A DNA stretch of 9,419 nucleotides from Pseudomonadota bacterium (lineage in GTDB: Bacteria > Pseudomonadota > Alphaproteobacteria > UBA9655), in contig JAKBAL010000046.1 of NCBI GenBank assembly GCA_021809225.1, positions 1-9,419 on the forward strand, in the 5' to 3' direction. How positions within the stretch are numbered: the stretch's first letter is position 1; every line of letters begins with the position of its first letter. A program made the position numbers and the translations under genes. Shown piece by piece: positions 1 to 6,151 of the stretch. The notes under the pieces are model-generated. The model did not search any database and was not told where the DNA came from. It was given only the letters and a program-made list of their open reading frames with translations.

Positions 1-1
1 A

Positions 2-445
2 GAATCTGAATGGGAAAAACCTAAATGGTTACAATCTGAATGGAAGCAGTTCAAAAAGTTTTTGACTCTTTTAAATAAAGCACAATTAGAGCCCCCTGAA
101 AGAGATAGACTGATGTGTTCTTTTTCTAAAACGAGCTTCTACTTGCGGAAAAAGTTTATTAAAGACTTGTCCAAGAAAGCTGGAAGGAAAGCGCTTCTCA
201 ATGAAGTTCTTGAAGGGATGGAAGGATATGATCAAGATATTATAATTTTAAAAAGCTTAACTTTTTCAGAAGAAGATTGGTTAATTTTTGATCAGTTTGT
301 AAAAAAGCTAAAAGAAGAAGAAAATATAGATAAATTTTGCAAGCAGTTGGTAATATTAGATTTTCTTAAAACTAAATCATCTGAACGAGGAGATTTTATC
401 AGAAACCTCTCCCAGAGATTGATTGATATATCTAAAGAGTTTTAA
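2..445 (+). CDS. Hypothetical protein, 5' end outside window
   Basis: I do not recognise this gene. The frame is open from the first bases of the window, so the true start probably lies upstream; 147 codons are visible. A TTG at 62 or the ATG at 113 are the only internal start options, and neither has a convincing ribosome-binding site. The product is charged, Lys/Glu-rich and looks mainly helical, with no membrane segment. Weakly similar FxKxL-type stretches recur (FIKDL, FVKKL, FCKQL, FIRNL), as might be expected of helical repeats. At the visible N-terminus SEW occurs twice, ten residues apart, encoded by an exact 11-base direct repeat (3-13 and 33-43). The gene is more A/T-rich than the lipid A genes and converges on lpxB, overlapping its end by 14 bases (432-445). 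It is probably lineage-specific; function unknown. Confidence 0.6.
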   Translation, partial: ESEWEKPKWLQSEWKQFKKFLTLLNKAQLEPPERDRLMCSFSKTSFYLRKKFIKDLSKKAGRKALLNEVLEGMEGYDQDIIILKSLTFSEEDWLIFDQFVKKLKEEENIDKFCKQLVILDFLKTKSSERGDFIRNLSQRLIDISKEF

Positions 446-1628
446 GGCGTTCTTCAGAATAAATATTAATCTCTTCCAAAACAGCTTTGGCGGTGGCATG
501 AGAAGGGGCTTTTAGAAGGGATATGGCCTCTTCCATCGCTGCGATCTGGCTCACCCTGACCTTTTTATTATTTAAAAGAGTGAGAAGAGCTGGGGCTAGC
601 TTTTTCGGTGTACATTCTTCTTGTATGAACTCAGGTATCCAAGGAATGGGGACTAAGTTCTTAGCTTGACGCGTTAAAACAAAATTGGGTCCAAGCTTTT
701 GAATTGCCAATAAAATATTTACCATGCAAGCCCAAGGCGTTTTAATAAGAATTCTTGCGATCACTTCATTTACTTTGCTCATTTTATAAGCAATGATAAA
801 GGGAAGGCGCGCTGCTGACAACTGTAAGGCGACCGTACCAGAGGCTGCTAGTGCGGCTGAGGCCTTTTGAAAGACGCCCTTTCGTTCATCATCCCCAACA
901 ACGATTTGAATGTCGATGGGATAGTTCTGAACTTCACTGCGAACTAATATTTCCATGGCAGGGATTGTTGGAATGATAACCTTTAAATCAGGAATCTCTT
1001 TTTTTAAAAGACCAATTGTTTGTTTAAAAATAGGTAACAACAGTCCAATTTCTGAGGTGCGGCTTCCAGGAAGAACACAAAGAAGATTCGGGTCTCGGTT
1101 CTTTTCATGAGGCATCTCTTCTCTAGCTACAGGATGACCTACAAAGGTTGTTTTAAGCCCGTACTTTTCAAAGTAAGGTGGCTCAAAAGGATAAAGGCAT
1201 AAAAGCCGGTCTAAAAACTGAGAAATTTTCTTTGCCCGACCCGGTCTCCACGCCCAAACTGTCGGAGCTACATAATGAATTAGGCGAGGTCTCTCAGACA
1301 AGCGATGGAGACGTTTCATAATGCGAAAGCTAAATTCAGGCGCATCAATGGTCACGACAACATCAGGCTTTAGGGTGCGGATGATATCAACCGTATATGT
1401 GAGGCGTTCCCAAAGATGAGGGAGATTTCGTAGGATTCCTAAGATTCCCATCAACGAGAGCTCTTTCATCGGAAAAAGACTTTGGAGACCCTGGGCTGCC
1501 ATGGCTTCCCCGCCAATCCCTGCAAATCGTACGGGCTGGCTTTTTTTTAGTGAGGCCATAAGATTGGCCCCTAGTTGATCGCCGGAAGCTTCCCCAGCTA
1601 TCAAGAAAATTAAAGGGGCTTGTGACAT
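432..1628 (-). CDS. lpxB: Lipid-A-disaccharide synthase LpxB
   Basis: LpxB, a GT19-family inverting glycosyltransferase at the inner face of the cytoplasmic membrane, joins UDP-2,3-diacylglucosamine to lipid X to give the tetra-acyl disaccharide. The 398-residue product is slightly longer than E. coli LpxB (382). Visible family motifs are the N-terminal IFLIAGEASGD (7-17), FAGIGGEAM (35-43), TIDAPEF with Asp95 (93-99), HYVAPTVWAWRPGRAKKI (118-135), FVGHPV (162-167), the nucleotide-sugar-side LPGSRTSEI (186-194), and AASGTVALQ near 261-269. The C-terminal IPEFIQEECTP (331-341) matches the family ending. The ATG at 1626-1628 sits where homologues start and overlaps the end of lpxI by 19 bases, so translation is probably coupled. 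It is the last gene of the lipid A block here and meets a plus-strand gene head-on with no space for a terminator. Confidence 0.97.
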   Translation of the reverse strand: MSQAPLIFLIAGEASGDQLGANLMASLKKSQPVRFAGIGGEAMAAQGLQSLFPMKELSLMGILGILRNLPHLWERLTYTVDIIRTLKPDVVVTIDAPEFSFRIMKRLHRLSERPRLIHYVAPTVWAWRPGRAKKISQFLDRLLCLYPFEPPYFEKYGLKTTFVGHPVAREEMPHEKNRDPNLLCVLPGSRTSEIGLLLPIFKQTIGLLKKEIPDLKVIIPTIPAMEILVRSEVQNYPIDIQIVVGDDERKGVFQKASAALAASGTVALQLSAARLPFIIAYKMSKVNEVIARILIKTPWACMVNILLAIQKLGPNFVLTRQAKNLVPIPWIPEFIQEECTPKKLAPALLTLLNNKKVRVSQIAAMEEAISLLKAPSHATAKAVLEEINIYSEERLKTL

Positions 1629-2461
1629 CGGGCGCCCGCAAGACCCAGAATAAATATATTTTTCTCATGAGCAAATTTTATGGTTTCTTCTCGATTTAAG
1701 ATGAGAGTACGACCCGCTTCAACAGCAATCCCTCTAAGACCCGTTTTAACAGCTTGACGTATTGTTTCCACCCCAATGACAGGAAGATCAACGCGCTGTT
1801 CTTGCTGACGTTTTGCTATCTTAACCAAAATGCCCCCTAAACCGGGGCGTTGCAATGTTGCTACACGATGAATCAAACGATCTGTTCCCTCGATGGCTTC
1901 AATGCCAAGGACAAGACCCTCTTGAACCACAACGGCTTGACCTACATCAGCTGGGCTTAAGACTGAAAGAACCTCCAAGCCGCGTCCTATATCTCGCCAA
2001 GCTTGTTCGTCTAGTTCATGGGAAGTGAGAAGGCCCTCAGGGGCCAAAAGGTCGGCCAAAATATCATCCGGTCCCACAACACGATAGCCACGTTCTTCAA
2101 TCATTCCAATCACAAGTTTCAGAAGGTTGTCATCTCCTAAAGCTTTTTGGCCTATCTTGGCAAGCCACTTGATTCCTTCCCAGTCAGGAGAAATTTCATT
2201 GAATGCAGGCCGTGAAATGGCTCCTGCCATTACGATTTCTTGAATATGGTGGGCTTCAATATAACGCAAAGCTTTTCCAGCTTCGCCAAAATAAAGCCAA
2301 ATGTGGGGAACATCCCTAATAAGGTCTTCTTCTGTTTGACCTTGAAAAGCAAGAACAACAAAAGGACGGTGCTGGCTTTGAAAAACATTTATAAGGGTAC
2401 GAGGAAGGTCTCCTCTTCCTGCTAAAAGAGCAATCGGAACCTGTTTAGGCGTTTGCGGCAC
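1610..2461 (-). CDS. lpxI: UDP-2,3-diacylglucosamine pyrophosphatase LpxI
   Basis: LpxI (DUF1009 family) hydrolyses UDP-2,3-diacylglucosamine to lipid X and UMP. It replaces the unrelated LpxH in alphaproteobacteria and some other groups. I chose the GTG at 2459-2461, giving 283 residues: it is preceded by an AAGGGGG stretch five bases upstream, overlaps lpxA by 17 bases, and puts the conserved IALLAGRGDLP at residue 10. The frame is open to a TTG at 2491, but that would give a longer overlap and an unusual N-terminal extension. Motifs seen are ALLAGRGDLP (11-20), the central VMAGAISRP (77-85), GDDNLL (109-114), and C-terminal RVDLPVIGVETI (223-234). Asp225 there falls at the same position as the Asp225 I recall as catalytic in Caulobacter LpxI. 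The position between lpxA and lpxB is the usual alphaproteobacterial context. Confidence 0.95.
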   Translation of the reverse strand: MPQTPKQVPIALLAGRGDLPRTLINVFQSQHRPFVVLAFQGQTEEDLIRDVPHIWLYFGEAGKALRYIEAHHIQEIVMAGAISRPAFNEISPDWEGIKWLAKIGQKALGDDNLLKLVIGMIEERGYRVVGPDDILADLLAPEGLLTSHELDEQAWRDIGRGLEVLSVLSPADVGQAVVVQEGLVLGIEAIEGTDRLIHRVATLQRPGLGGILVKIAKRQQEQRVDLPVIGVETIRQAVKTGLRGIAVEAGRTLILNREETIKFAHEKNIFILGLAGARCHKPL

Positions 2462-3293
2462 GCAAGCCCCCTTCGGGCTCTTCCATCTCAAATTCCCACG
2501 TTTCGGATGGCAAACACAATGGCCTTTCTGGATCTTGAGCGATGAAGGCTAAAAGCTCTTTAATGGGTCGAGAGTTCCCGTACATAGCATAAATTTTCTG
2601 AAGGCGCTCCCCAAAGGTGCCCCCTTGGTCCTTAGCCAAAAGCTTATAGGCGTTACGAAGATCATGCATCTCTTGCCGGGCAAATCCTCGCCGTTTCATA
2701 CCAATAATATTTAATCCCCCCAGTTTCCCGCGCATGGCCGAAACGGTCCCAAAAGGGATCACATCTTCGTTCACTCCAGCGGTTCCTGAAATCATTGCAT
2801 AGGCTCCAATCCGGACGCGTTGATGGATGGCAGCAAGTCCTCCAATAAAGGCGTAATCTCCAACGGTAACATGACCTCCAAGGGTTGCATTGTTTGCCAT
2901 CGTGACAAAATTACCGAGATAACAATCATGGCCAATATGAGCCCCAATCATGATATAGCAGTTGTTCCCCACGATTGTTACCATTCCCCCTTTTTCCGTA
3001 CCAGGATGCATGGTGACATGTTCTCTAATAATACAGGCTTCACCAATCTCTAGGGTTGAGGGTTCTTGTTTATAATGGGCATTTTGAGGTGTAAGCCCAA
3101 GGGCTGCAAAAGGAAAAATTTCTGTTTGAGCGCCAATCGTTGTATAGCCTTCAATGACAACATGGGAATGGATCTTCACATTTTCTTTTAAAATAACATG
3201 GGGACCGATAATGCTGTAGGCGCCAATAGAGACGCCTTCTTCAAGCTTTGCCCCTTCAGCAACACAGGCCGTAGGGTGGATTTGACTGGACAT
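2445..3293 (-). CDS. lpxA: UDP-N-acetylglucosamine acyltransferase LpxA
   Basis: LpxA carries out the first step of lipid A synthesis: it moves a 3-hydroxyacyl chain from ACP to the 3-OH of UDP-GlcNAc in the cytoplasm. It works as a trimer of left-handed parallel beta helices. The 282-residue product begins IHPTACV and shows hexapeptide repeats through about residue 190, followed by an alpha-helical C-terminal part. The catalytic histidine is His122 in GAHIGHDC (E. coli His125), and IREHVTMHPGT (88-99, minus the first residue) and AAIHQ (154-158) also match. Gly170 lies at the place of E. coli Gly173, the hydrocarbon-ruler residue; a glycine there suggests a long chain such as C14, which is inference. 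ATG at 3291-3293 follows a GAGGAAG ribosome-binding site. It lies 22 bases downstream of fabZ and overlaps lpxI by 17. Confidence 0.97.
   Translation of the reverse strand: MSSQIHPTACVAEGAKLEEGVSIGAYSIIGPHVILKENVKIHSHVVIEGYTTIGAQTEIFPFAALGLTPQNAHYKQEPSTLEIGEACIIREHVTMHPGTEKGGMVTIVGNNCYIMIGAHIGHDCYLGNFVTMANNATLGGHVTVGDYAFIGGLAAIHQRVRIGAYAMISGTAGVNEDVIPFGTVSAMRGKLGGLNIIGMKRRGFARQEMHDLRNAYKLLAKDQGGTFGERLQKIYAMYGNSRPIKELLAFIAQDPERPLCLPSETWEFEMEEPEGGLRAANA
2467..2473 (-). promoter_or_regulatory. Ribosome-binding site favouring the GTG start of lpxI
   Basis: On the minus strand AAGGGGG ends five bases before the GTG at 2459-2461. It lies inside the last codons of lpxA. This purine block is the main reason for preferring GTG over the upstream in-frame TTG at 2489-2491, which has no comparable block. 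Confidence 0.55.
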
Positions 3294-3315
3294 GATGAAC
3301 TACTTCCTCAAAAAA

Positions 3316-3804
3316 TTATTTATCCGAAATCATTGCTGTTTTAACAGCTTCAGCGACAATTTCTCCATTGACCTTAGCAAGCCCTTTAAAACGCCATACG
3401 TTACCACGCCGATGGGTTTTTACCACTTCGAGATGTAGAACGCTTCCTGGAAAAACCATCTTACGAAAACGGGCTTCATCAATACCCATAAAATAAACGA
3501 GATGATCTTTGTCATACAGGTTTATTGAGTGCATAGCAAGGGTCGCTGCTGTTTGGGCTAGAGCCTCAATAATCATAACACCTGGCATCACTGGTTTTTG
3601 AGGGAAATGACCTTGAAAAAACCATTCATCATCAGAAATTGTCTTAATTCCAACGGCACTTTCACCTGAAACAACGTTAATGAGTCGTTCCACCATAAGC
3701 ATCGGTGCACGATGCGGGATAAGGCGCATAATCTGATCCAAACTTATTTCAGATTGGTTATTGTTTTCCATTGGTTTTGCTTGAGTTTCTGCTACAGACA
3801 TCAT
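3316..3804 (-). CDS. fabZ: 3-hydroxyacyl-[acyl-carrier-protein] dehydratase FabZ
   Basis: FabZ removes water from 3-hydroxyacyl-ACP in fatty acid elongation. It competes with LpxA and LpxD for the same 3-hydroxyacyl-ACP, which explains its place between them. The 162-residue product has a hot-dog fold with all key motifs: MRLIPHRAPMLMVERL (26-41), then FQGHFPQKPVMPG (63-75) with catalytic His66, and Glu80 in IIEALAQ. It is slightly longer than E. coli FabZ (151) because of a polar N-terminal extension of about 20 residues. The start is a double ATG (3802-3804 and 3799-3801); the first overlaps the lpxD stop as ATGA and has GAGGG six bases upstream, inside the end of lpxD. Translation is therefore very probably coupled to lpxD. 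Confidence 0.97.
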   Translation of the reverse strand: MMSVAETQAKPMENNNQSEISLDQIMRLIPHRAPMLMVERLINVVSGESAVGIKTISDDEWFFQGHFPQKPVMPGVMIIEALAQTAATLAMHSINLYDKDHLVYFMGIDEARFRKMVFPGSVLHLEVVKTHRRGNVWRFKGLAKVNGEIVAEAVKTAMISDK

Positions 3805-4850
3805 TTTTTACCCTCATTAATCTTCTTCCTATTTTCTTCAGCGAGCTTCTTTAAAACAGCTACCTGACGATAATGCTCTTTCAGAGGCATAGCAGGGCTA
3901 CCCGCCAAAACTTCTCGAGGATCTACATTGCGCATAATACCACATTGTGCGCCAATACGAGCGCCTGAACCAATTTTCAGATGATCTGCAATACCGGCTT
4001 GCCCTCCAGCAGCAACATAGTCTCCAAATTTGGTACTTCCTGCAATACCTACTTGAGCCACCATTACACACCCCTTGCCAAATTCAACATTATGAGCAAC
4101 CTGAACCAGATTATCAATACGTGTGCCAAGCCCAATGATTGTATCCGCTCCACTCCCTCGGTCCACAGTTGTATTGGTTCCAATTTCGACATAATCGTGA
4201 ATGATAACACGTCCTAGTTGGGGAACGGGAACATGCCCTCCCGTATCTCCCGAATCCATAAAAAATCCAAACCCACTTTGACCGATCCGCGCACCAGGTT
4301 TAATATGAACATGTTTACCAACAAGAGCATGCGACAGAGAAACGTGAGATCCTATAACCGTGTTCTCTCCAATAATAACACCTTCTCCAATGACAGAAAG
4401 TGGCCCCACTTCTACATAATCTCCTAGCTCTGCATCCGCCCCAATAACAGCCATTGGGCCGATAATAACCCCTTTTCCAAGTTTGGCAGTCTTATGAATG
4501 ATAGCAGTTGGTGCAACGTCTGCGTCCTTTTTTTCCTTAGGGTAAAAGGCGCTAGCAATGAGGGCATAGGAACGATAAGGAAATTTTGCAATGAGAAGAG
4601 CTAAATGACTTGGTGCTTTTTCTGCCATTTCCGGTGAAAGGATACAGGCAGAAGCCTTAGTGGTTTTTAATGAGTCTATATATTTTGCATTATGAAATAA
4701 GCTGATGCGGTTAAGTTCCGCACAATTCAAAGGAGCCACATCTTCAATAAGAAGAGAGGAGTCGTCCCGCCCCACCTCACATTGCCCAAAAGCTGCGAGC
4801 TCTGCCAATGTAAAGGGGCCTTTTTTCTTATAAAACCGTGGATCTGCCAT
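3801..4850 (-). CDS. lpxD: UDP-3-O-acylglucosamine N-acyltransferase LpxD
   Basis: LpxD adds the N-linked 3-hydroxyacyl chain to UDP-3-O-acyl-glucosamine, the third step of lipid A synthesis. The 349-residue product (E. coli 341) has an N-terminal uridine-binding domain (about 1-110), a left-handed beta helix of hexapeptide repeats (about 111-305) and a helical C-terminal tail rich in Lys and Glu. Catalytic His253 sits in VQVAHN (E. coli His239). GQSGFGF (190-196) and the TTVDRG segment (227-232) are typical of the family, as is LAGSPAMP near the end (316-322). The ATG at 4848-4850 has no Shine-Dalgarno sequence, only an A/T-rich leader, but the next Met is residue 75 and the encoded N-terminus matches the family, so the start is sound. 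It heads the lipid A block after a 228-base gap. Confidence 0.97.
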   Translation of the reverse strand: MADPRFYKKKGPFTLAELAAFGQCEVGRDDSSLLIEDVAPLNCAELNRISLFHNAKYIDSLKTTKASACILSPEMAEKAPSHLALLIAKFPYRSYALIASAFYPKEKKDADVAPTAIIHKTAKLGKGVIIGPMAVIGADAELGDYVEVGPLSVIGEGVIIGENTVIGSHVSLSHALVGKHVHIKPGARIGQSGFGFFMDSGDTGGHVPVPQLGRVIIHDYVEIGTNTTVDRGSGADTIIGLGTRIDNLVQVAHNVEFGKGCVMVAQVGIAGSTKFGDYVAAGGQAGIADHLKIGSGARIGAQCGIMRNVDPREVLAGSPAMPLKEHYRQVAVLKKLAEENRKKINEGKK

Positions 4851-4884
4851 TTTTTAAATATCTGAGTGATTAATTGTCAAAGAA

Positions 4885-4913
4885 TTTATAACGTCATTTT
4901 TTCATAAATACAA
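4885..4913 (-). promoter_or_regulatory. Candidate sigma-70 type promoter for the lpxD block
   Basis: On the minus strand TTGTAT (4913-4908) and TATAAA (4890-4885) are 17 bases apart, giving a start near 4878 and a leader of about 28 bases before lpxD. The -10 is good, the -35 only half-matching. A second possible -10, TATACT, lies at about 4930-4935 but has no clear -35. The region is A/T-rich, so chance matches are likely. Confidence 0.35.
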
Positions 4914-4969
4914 AAACTTTTTCTGATCAGTATACTCTTCACGAATAAAATAAGGAACAAAAGGGCTCA

Positions 4970-5004
4970 TGCTCTCGCCTCGGCATATAAATACGGCGAG
5001 AGCA
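4970..5004 (-). terminator. GC-rich hairpin after skp, possible terminator or attenuator
   Basis: A perfect 10-base inverted repeat: TGCTCTCGCC (4970-4979) pairs with GGCGAGAGCA (4995-5004) around a 15-base loop. It lies 75 bases past the skp stop. In the direction of transcription the stem is followed by ATGAGCCCTTTTGTTCC, so the T-run is delayed and broken. It is a weak intrinsic terminator at best; it may instead protect the upstream mRNA end or allow partial read-through into lpxD. Confidence 0.45.
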
Positions 5005-5078
5005 ATCCAATTTTATATTTTGTTATCCCTATTTTTCAATGTTCATTTTATTAATTAAGGATAACCATTGAGCACCAA

Positions 5079-5666
5079 CTATTGTTGTGGGTGAGGCTGT
5101 TGAAGGAGTATTTTTCTCACTTCTGCCTCAGATTTAAAAACCACTTGAACAGATGGCAATTCTTGATCCAGCTTTTCTTTGACTTGATTGCTTAAATCGA
5201 GGGCACTATCGGCAGTAACTACCGTTTCTTTGTATATAATAAGATTAGCTCCTGCATTTTTCCTAACCTCCTCAGCAACTTTTAAGAAAGCAGCGTATAC
5301 TTTCTTTTTACCGTCCTCAACACCAAGTTCCAGCTGGTTTCTTATGATTTCAATCTTTTCCTGAGCCTCATGGACTCGTTTTTCAAAAGCTTGCCTTTTA
5401 TTCGTAAAATCTTTCTCAGAAAGTTTTTTTTGATCTTCATTAAGTTGTTTATCTTGAGCCTTAAGATTATTCTCAATAGTCAACATCTCTTGTTGAACTT
5501 CCTTTCTTTTCTTTTCTACTTGACCAATAATAGACTGAAAAGCCTTAGATTTTTCCAATAGACCTTGTTCCACAATACCAATCACTGGTGCAGGCAAGTT
5601 TTCAGCTTTTGTAGAAGTCATCATTGCTACAGAAGCCAAAAAAGGTACTAACAAAAGTGTCTTCAT
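5079..5666 (-). CDS. skp: Periplasmic chaperone of the Skp/OmpH family
   Basis: Skp-type chaperones are periplasmic trimers with coiled-coil tentacles that hold unfolded outer-membrane proteins for delivery to the Bam complex. The product is 195 residues from the ATG at 5664-5666, which follows a perfect AAGGAG seven bases away; the frame is open further up, but that part is a leftover of a bamA 3' end. A signal peptide is clear (Lys2, hydrophobic 4-16, likely cut after STKA at 21). The mature part has the short first strand PVIGIVEQ (27-34), a long charged antiparallel coiled coil (about 50-140, Lys/Glu/Gln-rich), then the returning body with NLIIYKE (141-147) and a VQVVF strand (173-177). 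E. coli Skp has 161 residues. This is the intact member of a tandem pair; its position after bamA is classic. Confidence 0.92.
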   Translation of the reverse strand: MKTLLLVPFLASVAMMTSTKAENLPAPVIGIVEQGLLEKSKAFQSIIGQVEKKRKEVQQEMLTIENNLKAQDKQLNEDQKKLSEKDFTNKRQAFEKRVHEAQEKIEIIRNQLELGVEDGKKKVYAAFLKVAEEVRKNAGANLIIYKETVVTADSALDLSNQVKEKLDQELPSVQVVFKSEAEVRKILLQQPHPQQ

Positions 5667-5672
5667 CTTATT

Positions 5673-5678
5673 CTCCTT
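5673..5678 (-). promoter_or_regulatory. Ribosome-binding site of skp, overlapping a bamA-like stop codon
   Basis: AAGGAG on the minus strand, with the TAA of the bamA remnant (5679-5677) merging into it. The arrangement TTTTAAGGAG, followed ten bases after the stop by ATG, mirrors the real bamA end at 6162-6164, where the corresponding block is AAGAAG. It decides the skp start at 5666. Confidence 0.8.
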
Positions 5679-5754
5679 AAAAGGTTGTTTCAAAGTTAAG
5701 CCTAAATACCTCTCTTTGGTCAACATGTTTTACATACATAAAAGATGTTGCGAA
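5677..5754 (-). pseudogene. Remnant of a second bamA 3' end (last 25 codons plus stop)
   Basis: Read in the bamA frame, these 78 bases encode a tail ending KHVDQREVFRLNFETTF and a TAA. The genuine BamA tail (6162-6239) ends KHVDKQELFRVNFGTTF. By direct comparison 15 of 25 residues and about 57 of 78 bases are identical, with no gaps. Six of the matching residues differ only by silent third-base changes. Upstream of 5754 the frame has no BamA similarity and meets a TGA after about nine further codons. The final aromatic residue and beta-signal pattern survive, but no barrel is attached, so it cannot be a working protein. It marks the boundary of a tandem duplication and supplies the ribosome-binding site of the intact skp. 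Confidence 0.8.
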
Positions 5755-5791
5755 GTTCTCTAGATCAGTATTTTCTCAAAATCCCAAGTTA

Positions 5792-6151
5792 TTACTCCGA
5801 ATAATCTCTGCTGGATGAATATTCATTAGCATTCAATCCCCCCCAGTAGTTCTTCATTCGAGCTTCGTCACGCGTTAACTGCATCTCATAACTGCGCTGT
5901 TCAGAAGGCGATCTCTCTTCTACAAATTCTGTATGCTTAGCGAGCTGCCTATCGTGATCCATAAAGTCAAATTCAGCTATCAGTTTTTCATTTTGAATTT
6001 CGCGCTTCTTTTTTATTTGACCAACAATAGATTTAAAAGGTGTAGATTTATTCAGTTGGACTTGTCCTACAAACGTTGGAAAAGTTTCAGCTTTTGCAAA
6101 AGTTTCCTCTACAACAAAAGTCAATAGAAACGTTAATACCGTACTCTTCAT
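5792..6151 (-). CDS. Truncated, diverged Skp/OmpH paralogue, probably decaying
   Basis: A 119-residue ORF starting at ATG 6149-6151, ten bases after the bamA stop. It is a tandem copy of the downstream skp: shared features are the MK start, a signal peptide cut after AKA at 21, FKSIVGQIKKKRE (39-51, against FQSIIGQVEKKRK), and HDRQL (66-70, against QDKQL). Similarity fades along the first coiled-coil arm, and the ORF stops about 76 residues short, so the returning helix and the trimer-forming C-terminal strands are missing. The tail is oddly rich in Tyr, Ser and Asn. The ribosome-binding site is weakened (AAGAAG where the intact copy has AAGGAG). The frame is open further upstream to 6277, but that is bamA sequence in another frame. 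Most likely a dying duplicate; a secreted 98-residue product with a new role cannot be excluded. Confidence 0.6.
   Translation of the reverse strand: MKSTVLTFLLTFVVEETFAKAETFPTFVGQVQLNKSTPFKSIVGQIKKKREIQNEKLIAEFDFMDHDRQLAKHTEFVEERSPSEQRSYEMQLTRDEARMKNYWGGLNANEYSSSRDYSE

Larger units (their letters stand above)
4851..5078 (-). other. Intergenic region between skp and lpxD
   Basis: This 228-base gap is the only sizeable non-coding stretch in the window. It holds the 10-base-stem hairpin, the candidate promoter, two overlapping 8-base palindromes (CTGATCAG 4923-4930 and AGTATACT 4929-4936), and a weak 7-base inverted repeat (5022-5028 with 5059-5065, 30-base loop). I see no credible small ORF or RNA gene in it. 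Confidence 0.6.
5511..5754 (-). repeat. Duplicated unit, distal copy (bamA tail + skp 5' end)
   Basis: This stretch is collinear with 6008-6239: bamA tail, stop, ten-base spacer, ATG, signal peptide and start of the Skp body. The two copies are offset by 485 bases at the bamA tail and 497 at 5511-5542, meaning a four-codon insertion or deletion inside the skp part. The 32-base block 5511-5542 matches 6008-6039 at 27 positions. Protein similarity continues further downstream at a lower level. Confidence 0.75.

Noticed and set aside
1629..1638. Perfect palindrome CGGGCGCCCG directly before the lpxB start codon
   Set aside because: It falls within lpxI codons (Gly-Ala-Arg), has no loop for a hairpin, and no other evidence for an operator exists.
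1387..1674. 95-codon ORF on the minus strand
   Set aside because: It lies in another frame of lpxB and the end of lpxI, both strongly supported by motifs; its translation is Arg/Ser/Pro-rich without any recognisable domain.
2445..4850. Regularly spaced Gly/Ile/Val hexapeptide periodicity in lpxA and lpxD
   Set aside because: This is the normal left-handed beta-helix repeat of these acyltransferases, not a DNA repeat or CRISPR array.
4875..4880. Perfect TTGACA -35 hexamer upstream of lpxD
   Set aside because: No -10 box lies at a suitable distance: the only candidates are TATTTA at 14 bases, which is too close, or TTAAAA at 17, which would put the transcript start inside the gene.
5667..5726. 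20-residue N-terminal extension of the skp frame starting at the ATG at 5724-5726
   Set aside because: These bases are the bamA remnant read in another frame; the perfect AAGGAG and the signal peptide place the start at 5666.
4925..5771. Nine-base GATCAGTAT found after both skp copies (4925-4933 and 5763-5771)
   Set aside because: It could be a trace of the duplication end, but nine bases in A/T-rich DNA with little flanking similarity is too weak to claim.
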